Source of the DNA: Thiocapsa sp. KS1
Lineage (GTDB): Bacteria > Pseudomonadota > Gammaproteobacteria > Chromatiales > Chromatiaceae
Assembly: GCF_001499735.1 (NCBI RefSeq)
Contig: NZ_LN848257.1
Span: 2,056,686 to 2,108,466, forward strand
Direction: 5' to 3'
Length of the DNA stretch: 51,781 nucleotides
Of this stretch, positions 29,709 through 42,366 are shown piece by piece. A model generated the notes under the pieces. It worked only from the letters and a program-made list of their open reading frames with translations, was not told where the DNA came from and searched no databases. A program made the position numbers and the translations under genes. The first letter of the stretch is position 1; each line of letters begins with the position of its first letter.

Positions 29709-31631
29709 TCAGAGATCCGATGTTGTCTTGATCGGATTGCGCTCGACCTTGGCGCGCAGCTCTATGTCGTCGAGCATCGCATCGTAGACTTGGCGGCCGA
29801 GCACTTGGGCAAGCATGGCGGCCTCGGACGTGGGTGAAGGACCTTCCGAGGGCGTCACCTCGCCGTCCTTTACGGCGGTGACCTGAATCACCGCAACGTC
29901 ACCGTTCTCGAGGACCGTCGTGCCGACGCTCGCAGCGCCTTCAACGGGCACAGGCAGGGTGAAAGCCAACTCCCGGATCGGCGCCGGGACGGTCTGCACA
30001 TCTCGGCCCACGGCAGCCGGTGTCTCGACCACCGCGGCCGGTATGGCCTCGGACCAACTCACGCCCTGCCGAATCTTCTCGGCAGCACTGCTGCCCGCCT
30101 GCGTCGCCGCTTCGCGTGCCCGTGTTAGACGAAGCTCCTCGCCGATCTCGTCTCGCACCTCGTCCAGCGGCCGAATTGCCGCCACGCGGTGATCTGCCAC
30201 CCGCAGGACGACGGCGCGAAGGGTATCGCGCTCGGGCTCGATCAGATCGCTGTTGGTGCGACCGACCAGAACCTCGTCGCTGAAGGCCGCACTCATCACG
30301 CGGGGATGGGCCAGAACGCCTTCTCCCCCCTCGCGCCCGATCCAATCGCTCTGCTGGAGGGTAAGGCCAAGCTCGTCTGCCGCGGGCTCCAGGCTATCCG
30401 GAGACTCGTAGGCCACGTTCGCAAGCCGCTCGCCGAGATCGTAGAACAGGGATTCCGCGCGCTGGCGCGAGACCTCGGCGCGAAGCTCCTCTTTGACCTC
30501 ATCGAAGGGTTTGGTTGCAGGCGGGATGATCTCGGTTACTTCGATCAGGTGATATCCAAACCGCGTGCGCACAGGCTCGCTGAGCTCTCCGACGGGGAGG
30601 TTAAAAGCTACCGTGTCGAACACCGGGTCCATCAGACCTTGCTCGATCGTCCCGAGCGAACCGCCTTCGCTCGCGCTGCCGGGATCCTGCGACTCCGCTC
30701 GGGCGACCTCCGCAAACGCCTCGCCCGCAAGGATCCGCTCACGGATTGCCCGCACCCGCGCCTCGACGGCCTGCGCCGCGGCGTCGTCTGCGTCTTGCGG
30801 AACCGTCAAAAGAAGATGGCGCACGCTGCGCTGCTCGGCTCGACCGAAGCGCGACTGATCGTCGTCGTAGACCCGCCGAAGCTCGTCGTCGCCGATCTCG
30901 GCACCTTTCGCAAGATCAGCGACATCGAGCACCAGATAATCCAGCTTGACCATTTCCGGACTCTGGAACCGAGGCGCATTCGCTTCGTAGAAGGCTCGGA
31001 TCTCGTCCTCGCCGATCGGGGCGTCGCTTCGGAAGTCCCCGGCAGGGATCAGGGCATAGGAGAGATCTCGGGTTTGGCCGACAAGACGCTGATAATCGTC
31101 GAACTCCTGTCGAGTGACCAGCTCGCTGCCGACAACGGCGCGCAAGAGTTGGTTTCCGAGCAGCTGCTGACGCAGCTGTTCCTCGAATTGCGCGGGCGAA
31201 AGTCCTTGCAGCTGGAGCAGGCGCTCGTATGACTCGCGATCGAACCGCCCGTCACGCTGGAAGGCCGGCTCGGACAAGATCTGGACACGGACCTCTTCGT
31301 CGGACACCCGCATGCCGATACGGTTGGATGTGTCCAACAGCAGCGTTTGGCGGATCATGTCGTCGAGGATCTCGGCCCGCAGGCGTCCTTCCTCGAACAG
31401 CGCCGGGTCGTACGCCTCGCCGAGACGCTCCCGCAGCTCGATGCGCGCCTGTTGCGTGCGTCGGCTCAGATCGCGGTCGCTGATCTCGACCCCGTTGACC
31501 TTGGCGACGAAAGGCTCGCCTCCGACCCCGAGATACGACTGAATGCCCCAGAGGGCGAACGGAACACTGATGAGTGCGACGATAACCCAGGCAAGCCAGC
31601 CCTGGGCACGTTCCCGAATAGCTTGAAGCAT
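29709..31631 (-). CDS. ppiD: Periplasmic folding chaperone PpiD (SurA/parvulin type)
   Basis: PpiD is anchored in the inner membrane and helps fold proteins leaving the Sec translocon. The 640-residue protein has one N-terminal membrane helix (about residues 13-30), a SurA-N-like helical part to about residue 200, a parvulin domain around residues 265-360 (RSVRHLLLTV, GGSLGTIEQGLM, RFGYHLIEV), and a C-terminal helical part. The family length is about 620. It lies downstream of lon and hupB, as in E. coli, but here two tRNA genes separate it from hupB. Confidence 0.94.
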   Translation of the reverse strand: MLQAIRERAQGWLAWVIVALISVPFALWGIQSYLGVGGEPFVAKVNGVEISDRDLSRRTQQARIELRERLGEAYDPALFEEGRLRAEILDDMIRQTLLLDTSNRIGMRVSDEEVRVQILSEPAFQRDGRFDRESYERLLQLQGLSPAQFEEQLRQQLLGNQLLRAVVGSELVTRQEFDDYQRLVGQTRDLSYALIPAGDFRSDAPIGEDEIRAFYEANAPRFQSPEMVKLDYLVLDVADLAKGAEIGDDELRRVYDDDQSRFGRAEQRSVRHLLLTVPQDADDAAAQAVEARVRAIRERILAGEAFAEVARAESQDPGSASEGGSLGTIEQGLMDPVFDTVAFNLPVGELSEPVRTRFGYHLIEVTEIIPPATKPFDEVKEELRAEVSRQRAESLFYDLGERLANVAYESPDSLEPAADELGLTLQQSDWIGREGGEGVLAHPRVMSAAFSDEVLVGRTNSDLIEPERDTLRAVVLRVADHRVAAIRPLDEVRDEIGEELRLTRAREAATQAGSSAAEKIRQGVSWSEAIPAAVVETPAAVGRDVQTVPAPIRELAFTLPVPVEGAASVGTTVLENGDVAVIQVTAVKDGEVTPSEGPSPTSEAAMLAQVLGRQVYDAMLDDIELRAKVERNPIKTTSDL

Positions 31632-31720
31632 GGGGCTTTTAGACGCTGGTTGGGGCAGTGGAGGATGGATGCTGGAGAGTTGTCGGAGATACCGATGGCG
31701 GTATCTCCGACGGGCAGTGA

Positions 31721-31797
31721 TGGCGGAGCGGACGGGGCTCGAACCCGCGACCCCCGGCGTGACAGGCCGGTATTCTAACCAACTGAACTACCGCTCC
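31721..31797 (-). tRNA. tRNA-Asp (GTC)
   Basis: On the minus strand a 77-base cloverleaf runs from GGAGCGG to CCGCTCC-G-CCA. The anticodon loop CTGTCAC gives GTC, the T loop is GTTCGAG, and the CCA is encoded. It lies between ppiD and the tRNA-Val gene. Confidence 0.96.
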
Positions 31798-31822
31798 GGA
31801 AAGCTTTGTGCTCCGAAGAGCT

Positions 31823-31898
31823 TGGTGGGTGCTGCAGGGATCGAACCTGCGACCCTCGCCTTGTAAGGGCGATGCTCTCCCAGCTGAGCTAAGCACCC
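31823..31898 (-). tRNA. tRNA-Val (TAC)
   Basis: On the minus strand a 76-base cloverleaf runs from GGGTGCT to AGCACCC-A-CCA. The anticodon loop CTTACAA gives TAC, the T loop is GTTCGAT, and the CCA is encoded. It sits 13 bases after hupB and 25 bases before tRNA-Asp, so both are probably processed from the hupB transcript. Confidence 0.96.
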
Positions 31899-31911
31899 TT
31901 CAGACGAACAA

Positions 31912-32184
31912 CTATTGTACTGCGTCCTTGAGGGCTTTGCCAGCCTTAAATGAAGGTGTTTTGCTTGCCTTGATCTCGATCGCGGCGCCGGTCTGAGGAT
32001 TGCGGCCGGTGCGCGCAGCGCGCTCCTTCACGGCGAAGGTTCCGAAACCGATCAGGGAGACGGTATCGCCCGCCTTGAGCGCACCGGCGACCCCGTCGGT
32101 GAAGGCATCCAGGGCCTTCCCTGCCGCCGCCTTCGAGATATCCGCAGCGTCCGCCATTTTTTCGATAAGTTCCGACTTATTCAT
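31912..32184 (-). CDS. hupB: DNA-binding protein HU, beta type
   Basis: HU bends and compacts DNA as a histone-like dimer. The 90-residue protein starts [11 protein letters not shown], includes the core [20 protein letters not shown] and GRNPQTG, and has the usual C-terminal helix [11 protein letters not shown]. Position after lon supports the hupB assignment. ATG 32184 is chosen because an upstream extension would be Arg/Ser-rich and without homology. Confidence 0.95.
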   Translation of the reverse strand: MNKSELIEKMADAADISKAAAGKALDAFTDGVAGALKAGDTVSLIGFGTFAVKERAARTGRNPQTGAAIEIKASKTPSFKAGKALKDAVQ

Positions 32185-32596
32185 TGCTCCCCCTGTTGAT
32201 TCGTTCACTGTGCGCGTAAAGCGCCCTCGACGCTGAGGAAGCCGAAACCGGCTTCCGGCCGATGAAGCGGGACCGTAACACCGTCTCAACGGCACGACTG
32301 ACCTGCGCTGCATGCTAAATCGGAGTCCTGACGAGGGCAACCGGCTTTTTGAGATTCGAGCCGATAAAAACGGGATTCGGTAGACGAAACGAGAACGAGT
32401 CGCGCAGGACGGTACCTTGCCCCGCAAGGCAGAAGCAAAAGGGGCAAGCTGCGATTCGTCTCGGCAAGCCCCGGAGATGAGCCGATTCGAGAAGGGCGCT
32501 TGCGAGAATGTGACTTTCGGGAAAAGGGTCCGAGGGCCCTTCCTTGCCGGGAGGGGGCGCGGCGGATCGCACCGCGCCCCTCGCGGCCAGGCGGCA
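32185..32596. other. 412-base gap between lon and hupB
   Basis: No gene is supported. A strong hairpin with GGGGCGCGG/CCGCGCCCC arms (32554-32580), just past the lon stop codon, may terminate or stabilise the lon transcript, although no T run follows. A second dyad, TTGCCCC/GGGGCAA (32417-32447), lies further towards hupB. The hupB promoter should be here but no clear -35/-10 pair was found. Confidence 0.5.
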
Positions 32597-35056
<2,460 letters not shown>

Positions 35057-35166
35057 GTAGATCCGTTCTCGTGGTGTGGACGACCCGAGCCGGCGACGTC
35101 CTGTCGCGGCGACTCGCGAGCGCGCGGCGGCTCGGGGCGTCGGTGGAGTATTGGTCTGCGGTAAGG

Positions 35167-35193
35167 ATCAGGGCGCGCCGAGCCGACTTCAAC
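35167..35193 (-). promoter_or_regulatory. Possible sigma32 heat-shock promoter of lon
   Basis: On the minus strand GTTGAAG (35193-35187) and CCCTGAT (35173-35167) are separated by 13 bases. This resembles the heat-shock consensus CTTGAA-N13/14-CCCCAT with mismatches. It lies about 110 bases before lon. Confidence 0.35.
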
Positions 35194-35252
35194 AGAAACC
35201 CGGTGCAGTCGGTGCCCGCGCGACACGCGGGCGCGAGGGAGACGTACGAGGG

Positions 35253-36527
<1,275 letters not shown>

Positions 36528-36730
36528 CGCGGTTGAGTCTCCGTGCGGTCGGTTGGGGTCAAGGTAACAGGGTCCCTAAGGGCGCAAACTCAATCATAAC
36601 GGTTTGCTGTTGGATGGCAAGATGGTGACGAATGCCGCCCGTTGCCGGCAAACCCGAGATTCGGCGGGAAGCATCCGTCGGAGAGCGGCGATTCAACCCC
36701 GCCGCGGTCGCCTCGACGGGGAGCTCGTCA

Positions 36731-37390
36731 TCAGGCCTTCGTCGGCGCGGGGCCGCGCTCGTCGATGACCTTGTCGATCAATCCGTACGCCACGGCTTCT
36801 TCGCCGCTCATGAAGCGATCCCGCTCGGTATCGTCCGCGATCTTCTCGATCGGCTGACCCGTATGATCGGCCAGGATCTGGTTGAGTCGATCCCGAATAT
36901 AGAGGATCTCGCGCGCGTGGATATCGATGTCGGTCGCCTGCCCCTGGAAGCCCCCCAAAGGCTGATGAATCATCATCCGCGAATGGGGCAGACATACCCG
37001 CTTGCCTTTGGCACCTCCGGCCAACAAGAGAGCACCCATACTGGCCGCCTGGCCGATGCACATGGTGCTGACGTCGGGACGCACGAACCGCATGGTGTCG
37101 TAGATCGCCAATCCTGCCGTCACCGAGCCGCCCGGCGAGTTGATGTAGAGATGGATGTCCTTGTCCGGGTTCTCGGACTCGAGGAACAGAAGCTGCGCCA
37201 CGACGAGATTCGCCATGTGATCCTCGACCTGGCCGACCAGGAAGATGACACGCTCCTTGAGAAGCCGCGAGTAGATATCGAAGGAACGTTCTCCGCGCGC
37301 CGTCTGCTCGACGACGATCGGCACCAAACCCAGCCCGGAGGGCTGCCAATCCGACCGGACCGAAGGCTTACTCATAGGAAATGTCGTCAT
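36731..37390 (-). CDS. clpP: Clp protease proteolytic subunit ClpP
   Basis: ClpP forms the barrel-shaped serine protease that partners with ClpX. The 219-residue protein shows the catalytic Ser in [11 protein letters not shown] and the His in MMIHQPLGG, plus YINSPGGSV. The start at 37390 lies five bases from the end of a palindromic repeat element; a second Met five residues later (MSKPSV) is a possible alternative start. clpP sits between tig and clpX. Confidence 0.97.
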   Translation of the reverse strand: MTTFPMSKPSVRSDWQPSGLGLVPIVVEQTARGERSFDIYSRLLKERVIFLVGQVEDHMANLVVAQLLFLESENPDKDIHLYINSPGGSVTAGLAIYDTMRFVRPDVSTMCIGQAASMGALLLAGGAKGKRVCLPHSRMMIHQPLGGFQGQATDIDIHAREILYIRDRLNQILADHTGQPIEKIADDTERDRFMSGEEAVAYGLIDKVIDERGPAPTKA

Positions 37391-37395
37391 CTGTG

Positions 37396-37486
37396 TTTAA
37401 ACCGCATCTTAGAGTGAAAACCGTCGCCCCGATCGGAGGCCGCACCGCCGAGGATGGGAAGGATCTCATGGCCGGCGCGATTTAAG
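37396..37486. repeat. About 90-bp palindromic element between tig and clpP
   Basis: TTTAAACCGCATC (37396-37408) faces an imperfect inverted end GGCGCGATTTAAG (37474-37486). Interior sequences GTGAAAACCG and CCGAGGA are shared, in order and spacing, with the element at 14638-14725. A further AAACCGCGCATG lies beyond the right end at about 37506. Confidence 0.75.
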
Positions 37487-37575
37487 TCATCCTTCTCGGA
37501 GACCTAAACCGCGCATGCAACGGCACCGGAAGACTCACGCGCGGCCGAAGCGCCGCACAGGGCGTCGGACGTCGG

Positions 37576-38880
37576 TCAAAAACCCGGGCGAGGCGCCGAC
37601 TCGGACAACTCGGCAAAGGTCAGAACCTCGTTTTCGACTTCGACCTGCTCCAAAACCCAGTCGACGACGTGTCCTTCGAGGACCAGACTCTCGATCGGAG
37701 CGAGACGCTTGGGATCCGAGTAGACGTACTCGATGACCGCCTCGGGGTATTCGTAGGTCGAGGCGCTTTCCTCGACCGCGGCGCGCACCCGCTGCGCATC
37801 CGGCCGAAACCCCTGCTGTTTGACGATCTCTCCGATGATCAGCCCGAGCGACACGCGACGCTTCGCGGCTTCGGCGAAGATGCCTTCCGGGAGCGACAGC
37901 TCCGTCGATCCGAGCGTCTCGCGCATCTGCTCGTTCATCGCTCGGATCTCTTCCTCGACCAACACCCGCGGCAGCTCGATGTCGTGAGCCGCGAGGAGCG
38001 CCTCCATCACAGCCTCCTTTCTGCGGGCGTCGAGCCGCTGTTTCATCTCCCGCTCCATGTTTTTACGCACGTCGTCGCGAAAACGCGCGATATCGCCGTC
38101 CGCGACGCCGAAGGCCTCGACGAACTCCGCATCGACCTCGGGCAGCTCCGACTCTTCGACCGCCTCGACCGTAACCTCGAAGTGCACCGGTTTTCCGGCG
38201 AGATGCTCGGCCTGATAGGGATCGGGGAACACGAGATCGAGCGAGCGCTGCTCGCCGGCCGAGGCGCCGACCAAGCCCTCCTCAAACCCGGGGATCATCC
38301 GGCCCTTGCCCAACTCGATCTTGACCCCGGAGGCGGAGCCACCCTCGAAGGGTTCGCCGTCCATCGTTCCGGTGAAGGCGACGGTCAGACGATCGCCCGT
38401 TGCGGCTGCCCGTTCCGCCGGCTTCCAGGTGGCACGCTGCCGGCGCAAACGTTCGATCATCGCATCGAGATCGTCCTCAGTAATCTCGGCGACCGGAGAT
38501 TTGACGACGCGACCGGCCAGCGATGCGACCTCGAGCTGCGGCAAGACCTCGAAGATCGCCGTGTAGCCGAAGCGCTGCGCGACCGGGTCGATCGCCGGCT
38601 CGATCCGCGGCATCCCCGCGGGACGCAGCGATTCCTGCGCGAGCGCATTCGTGAAGCTGGACTCGACCAGCTCGCCGAAGACCTCCTGATGGATCGCGTC
38701 GCCATAGCGCTGCCTGAGCACCTTCATCGGCACCTTGCCCGGTCGAAAGCCGGGCAGACGAGCGCTGCGGGCGAGCTTCTGCAATCGCTTCTCCACCTCG
38801 ACCGCGACCTGCTCGAACGGCAGATCGATCGTCATCCGTCGCTCCAGTCCCTCGCCCGTCTCCACCGAAACCTGCATCAT
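37576..38880 (-). CDS. tig: Trigger factor
   Basis: Trigger factor is the ribosome-bound chaperone with peptidyl-prolyl isomerase activity. The 434-residue protein has the ribosome-binding loop GFRPGKVP near residue 45, a FKBP-type middle domain (GDRLTVAFTGTMDGEPFEGG), and a helical C-terminal domain. The start with a double ATG at 38880, after GAGAGA, gives the expected N-terminus MQVSVETGEGLERRM. tig-clpP-clpX-lon is the conserved order. Confidence 0.97.
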   Translation of the reverse strand: MMQVSVETGEGLERRMTIDLPFEQVAVEVEKRLQKLARSARLPGFRPGKVPMKVLRQRYGDAIHQEVFGELVESSFTNALAQESLRPAGMPRIEPAIDPVAQRFGYTAIFEVLPQLEVASLAGRVVKSPVAEITEDDLDAMIERLRRQRATWKPAERAAATGDRLTVAFTGTMDGEPFEGGSASGVKIELGKGRMIPGFEEGLVGASAGEQRSLDLVFPDPYQAEHLAGKPVHFEVTVEAVEESELPEVDAEFVEAFGVADGDIARFRDDVRKNMEREMKQRLDARRKEAVMEALLAAHDIELPRVLVEEEIRAMNEQMRETLGSTELSLPEGIFAEAAKRRVSLGLIIGEIVKQQGFRPDAQRVRAAVEESASTYEYPEAVIEYVYSDPKRLAPIESLVLEGHVVDWVLEQVEVENEVLTFAELSESAPRPGF

Positions 38881-39018
38881 GTCTCTCCGGTCGGCCCCTC
38901 GCCGAGGGTCCGTAGGTTGTTGAATCTTGGATCGGGCAGCGATGCCCAAACCGCATGAAAGCTGTCCAGTATAGCGCACGGGCCGGCCGTGGCGAACGCT
39001 ATCGAATCGCCTCGCCCC

Positions 39019-40581
39019 TCAAGCCGTGTCGATCCCCCGCTCATGCTCGCCGCAGCGTCGCAGCTCGCGTTTCAGGATCTTACCGGCCGCATTCTTGGGC
39101 AGCGCATCCCGGATGATCAGCCGACGCGGCACCTCATGGCGACCCAGGTGCTCCCGGCACCAGACACGTAGACTCGCCTTGGTCGCCGAGGAGCCGCCGC
39201 GCAGGACGACGTATGCGACCGGGATCTCGCCGTGACGTGCATCGGGATCGCCGACGACGGCCGCCTCCGCAACCTCCGGATGCGCATACAGCGCCTCCTC
39301 GATCACGCGCGGATAGACGTTCATTCCGTTGGTGATGATGAGGTCCTTGATGCGGTCGACCAGGTAGACGTAGCCGTCCGCATCGCGATAACCGAGATCG
39401 CCGGTGCGAAACCAATCGCCGAAGAAGCTCTCGCGGGTCGCCTCGGGCTGGTTGTGATAGCCCTGCATCACGCTCGGGCCGCGGACACAGACCTCGCCGT
39501 AGGTCCCGTCCGCCACCTCCCGACCTTCGGAATCGAGGATCCGCGTCTCGACCGTGGGGATCGGCAACCCGATCGAGCCGGGCTTGCGCACGCCCGCGAT
39601 CGGATTCACGCAGGTCACGGGGCCGCATTCGGTCGGGCCGTCGCCTTCGAGGATCGGAATCCCGAAGCGCTCCTGAAAGGCCGTCATCAGTGCAGCAGGC
39701 ATGGCCGCGCCGCCGCTGACGCAGACCCGAACGCTGCGCCAGTGCGCGAGCATCTCGGCATCGAGCCGCAACAGGACGCCGTAAAGGCTCGGCACGCCGA
39801 GAAAGACGCTGGCACCGTGACGACCGATCGCTGAGCAGATCGCCCCCGGATCGAACTTGGGAACGGGCACGACAGCAAGCCCATGCAGCAGCGGCGTCAG
39901 CACACCGACGGTCGCGGCAAAGGCGTGAAACATCGGCAATACGACCAGGATGCGGTCGGCCGGGGTGAGCGCAAGCGCCTGCGCGACGCCATCGGCGTTC
40001 GCGATCAGATTGGCGTGGGACAGCATGGCGCCCTTGGGACGACCGGTGGTGCCGGAGGTGTAGAGGATCGCGGCGGTCGCGTGCTGTGGATCGCATTCCC
40101 GAACAGGCGGGGGCTCTGTGCTTCGCATCATGGCGGCGAAATCCAGCATCGCCGGATTACCCGACGGGGTCGCGCCGATCCGCACCCGCACGGCCACGTC
40201 GCTTCGGTCGTCGAGCGCCGCGGCCGCGGCGGCATCGAACGCCTCGTGATGGATGAGACCGACTGCCCCGCTGTCGGCGAGGATATAGGCCATCTCTTTG
40301 GGATTGAGCAGGAGATTGAGCGGCACCAGCGTGCCGCCGGCCTTGAGCGCGCCGAGATAGGCGACGACGAAGTCGGCACCGTTGCCGCAGAGCAGGCCGA
40401 GCCGATCGCCCGCACGAACGCCGACCGCGGCCAGCGCACCGGCGACCCCGTCCGAGGCCCGATCGAGTGCGGCGTAGCTCCAATCACCCTGATCGGAGCA
40501 GACGCCGATCGACTCGCCGAATCGTGCCGCCGTTGCCCGAAAGTGCGCGGGGATATCCGGCGCAACGCTCGTACTCACCAT
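39019..40581 (-). CDS. AMP-dependent acyl-CoA synthetase/ligase
   Basis: The 520-residue enzyme of the ANL superfamily activates a carboxylic acid to acyl-AMP and then acyl-CoA. The P-loop motif TSGTTGRPKGAML, the GDGPTECGPV motif, FRTGDLGYRDADGYVYLVDR and the C-terminal catalytic Lys in LPKNAAGKILKREL are all present. This is the pattern of long- or medium-chain fatty acyl-CoA ligases. The substrate cannot be told from sequence reading. It lies 11 bases after hemN on the same strand. Confidence 0.9.
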   Translation of the reverse strand: MVSTSVAPDIPAHFRATAARFGESIGVCSDQGDWSYAALDRASDGVAGALAAVGVRAGDRLGLLCGNGADFVVAYLGALKAGGTLVPLNLLLNPKEMAYILADSGAVGLIHHEAFDAAAAAALDDRSDVAVRVRIGATPSGNPAMLDFAAMMRSTEPPPVRECDPQHATAAILYTSGTTGRPKGAMLSHANLIANADGVAQALALTPADRILVVLPMFHAFAATVGVLTPLLHGLAVVPVPKFDPGAICSAIGRHGASVFLGVPSLYGVLLRLDAEMLAHWRSVRVCVSGGAAMPAALMTAFQERFGIPILEGDGPTECGPVTCVNPIAGVRKPGSIGLPIPTVETRILDSEGREVADGTYGEVCVRGPSVMQGYHNQPEATRESFFGDWFRTGDLGYRDADGYVYLVDRIKDLIITNGMNVYPRVIEEALYAHPEVAEAAVVGDPDARHGEIPVAYVVLRGGSSATKASLRVWCREHLGRHEVPRRLIIRDALPKNAAGKILKRELRRCGEHERGIDTA

Positions 40582-40592
40582 CGAGGAGGCCG

Positions 40593-41978
40593 TCAGATCA
40601 CCTTCGAGAAGCCGATCGGCCCCGTCTTGGTAGCCAAATAGGCGTCGAAGGCCATGCAGATGTTGCGCACCAGGAGTCGCCCGCGCGGGAGGATGCGGAT
40701 CTTGTGCGCATCGACCTCAAGCAGCCCGTCTCCGGCCATGTCGCGCAGCTTCATCAGGGCATCGGCGAAATACTCGTCGAAGCGGATATCCCAAGCCGCC
40801 TCGGCTGACGGGATGTCCAGCTCGAAGTGACAGATCAGACGGGTGATCATGTCGCGGCGAATCAGATCGTCGCGGGTCAGCTCGATGCCGCGGAAGACCG
40901 GCAGACGCCCGGCGTCGAGATCCGCGTAATACTCTTCCAGTCCGCGCCGATTCTGGCCGTAGGTGTTGTCGATCTTGCCGATCGAGGTCACCCCGATACC
41001 GATCAGATCGCAGTCGGCGTGGGTGGAGTAGCCCTGGAAGTTGCGATAGAGGGTCCCGGCTTGCTGGGCGCGGGCCAGCTCGTCGTCGGGGCGGGCGAAA
41101 TGGTCCATGCCGATATAGACATAGCCGGCCTCGGTCAGGCGCTCGATCGTCGACTGGAGGATGTCGAGCTTCGCCTCGGGCGCCGGCAGATCGGCCTCGT
41201 TGATCCGCCGTTGCGGCTTGAAGCGCTCGGGCAGATGGGCGTAGTTGAAGACCGACAGACGTTCCGGGTCGACCGCGATGATGCGCTCCAAGGTGCGCGC
41301 GAAGCTCTCGGGGGTCTGGAACGGCAGGCCGTAGATGAGGTCGATGCTGATCGAGCGGAAACCCTCGGAGCGGGCCGCCTCGAGCACGGCCATGGTCTCG
41401 GCCTCGGTCTGGATGCGGTTCACCGCCTGCTGAACACGCGGATCGAAATCCTGCACGCCCAGACTCATCCGGTTGAAGCCCAGACGGCGCAGCAGCGCTA
41501 CACCGGCGGCATCGGCCTCGCGCGGATCGATCTCGATCGAGTACTCGCCGACATCGTCCCCGGCGAGGTTGAAGTGCCGGCGCGTCGTGTCCATCAGCTC
41601 GGTCATCTGAGCATGGCTGAGGAAGGTCGGCGTGCCGCCGCCCCAATGCAGCTGCTCCACGACACGCGACTTATCGAACAGCTCCGACTGCAGGGCGAGC
41701 TCCTTGTAGACGCGCTCCAGATAGGGCGGGGCCAGGGAGCGGTCCTTGGTCGCGATCTTGTTGCAGGCGCAATAGAAGCAGACGGTGTCGCAGAAGGGGA
41801 TGTGGAAATAGAGCGAGAGCGGACGGCCGCTGTGATTGCTGCGCTCGCAGGCCGCGCGATAGGCCGCGGCGTCGAAGGATTCGTCGAACTCCACCGCGGT
41901 CGGATACGAGGTATACCGAGGGCCGCTTTGATCGTAGCGACGGATCAGATCCAAATCGAATGAAATACCTTGTTCCAC
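40593..41978 (-). CDS. hemN: Oxygen-independent coproporphyrinogen III oxidase (radical SAM)
   Basis: HemN decarboxylates coproporphyrinogen III without oxygen, for haem and bacteriochlorophyll synthesis under anaerobiosis. The 461-residue protein has Cys63, Cys67, Cys70 and Cys72 (CDTVCFYCAC), at the E. coli spacing, and HWGGGTPTFL. These distinguish true HemN from HemW-type relatives. No FNR box is visible upstream, although the gene is often Fnr-regulated. Confidence 0.96.
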   Translation of the reverse strand: MEQGISFDLDLIRRYDQSGPRYTSYPTAVEFDESFDAAAYRAACERSNHSGRPLSLYFHIPFCDTVCFYCACNKIATKDRSLAPPYLERVYKELALQSELFDKSRVVEQLHWGGGTPTFLSHAQMTELMDTTRRHFNLAGDDVGEYSIEIDPREADAAGVALLRRLGFNRMSLGVQDFDPRVQQAVNRIQTEAETMAVLEAARSEGFRSISIDLIYGLPFQTPESFARTLERIIAVDPERLSVFNYAHLPERFKPQRRINEADLPAPEAKLDILQSTIERLTEAGYVYIGMDHFARPDDELARAQQAGTLYRNFQGYSTHADCDLIGIGVTSIGKIDNTYGQNRRGLEEYYADLDAGRLPVFRGIELTRDDLIRRDMITRLICHFELDIPSAEAAWDIRFDEYFADALMKLRDMAGDGLLEVDAHKIRILPRGRLLVRNICMAFDAYLATKTGPIGFSKVI

Positions 41979-42042
41979 CGTTCAACCCTCCGGCCGCGGG
42001 GTCGGCTGCGCCACCCGCTCGGCCATGTTCGTAGCGCCTGTC

Positions 42043-42366
42043 TCAGGCATCATCCCCGCCGACATCGAGGCCGCGACGGTGCGTCTCGTTGATCTGTTTG
42101 AGCAGGGTATGGAATGGAATCTCTTCCGCGTACTTGCCGGCCAGATCCATGAACGGCAGATCCTCGCGCCCGAAGGCGTAGCTCCCATCCTTCATGGCGT
42201 CGTAGAGCGCCTGAATGCCCTCTTGGAGAGGATCGAGAAATGCCGGGAAGCGGGCCAAGTCCTCCATCTCGAACTCGAGACAGTCGCGCAGATCGGCAAC
42301 CTCGAAGACCGCCTGGCGCACCCACTCGACATACTCGTCGACGCTCTTGGCCCGGGGCAAGCTCAT
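42043..42366 (-). CDS. Small conserved-looking acidic protein of unknown function
   Basis: The 107-residue product is acidic and largely helical, with no signal peptide or membrane segment. It contains DLRDCLEFEMEDLARFPAF and YAEEIPFHTLLKQI. I do not recognise a family. Its ATG overlaps the prmB stop codon (ATGA), so it is translationally coupled to prmB, which argues that it is real. It lies between prmB and hemN. Confidence 0.75.
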   Translation of the reverse strand: MSLPRAKSVDEYVEWVRQAVFEVADLRDCLEFEMEDLARFPAFLDPLQEGIQALYDAMKDGSYAFGREDLPFMDLAGKYAEEIPFHTLLKQINETHRRGLDVGGDDA

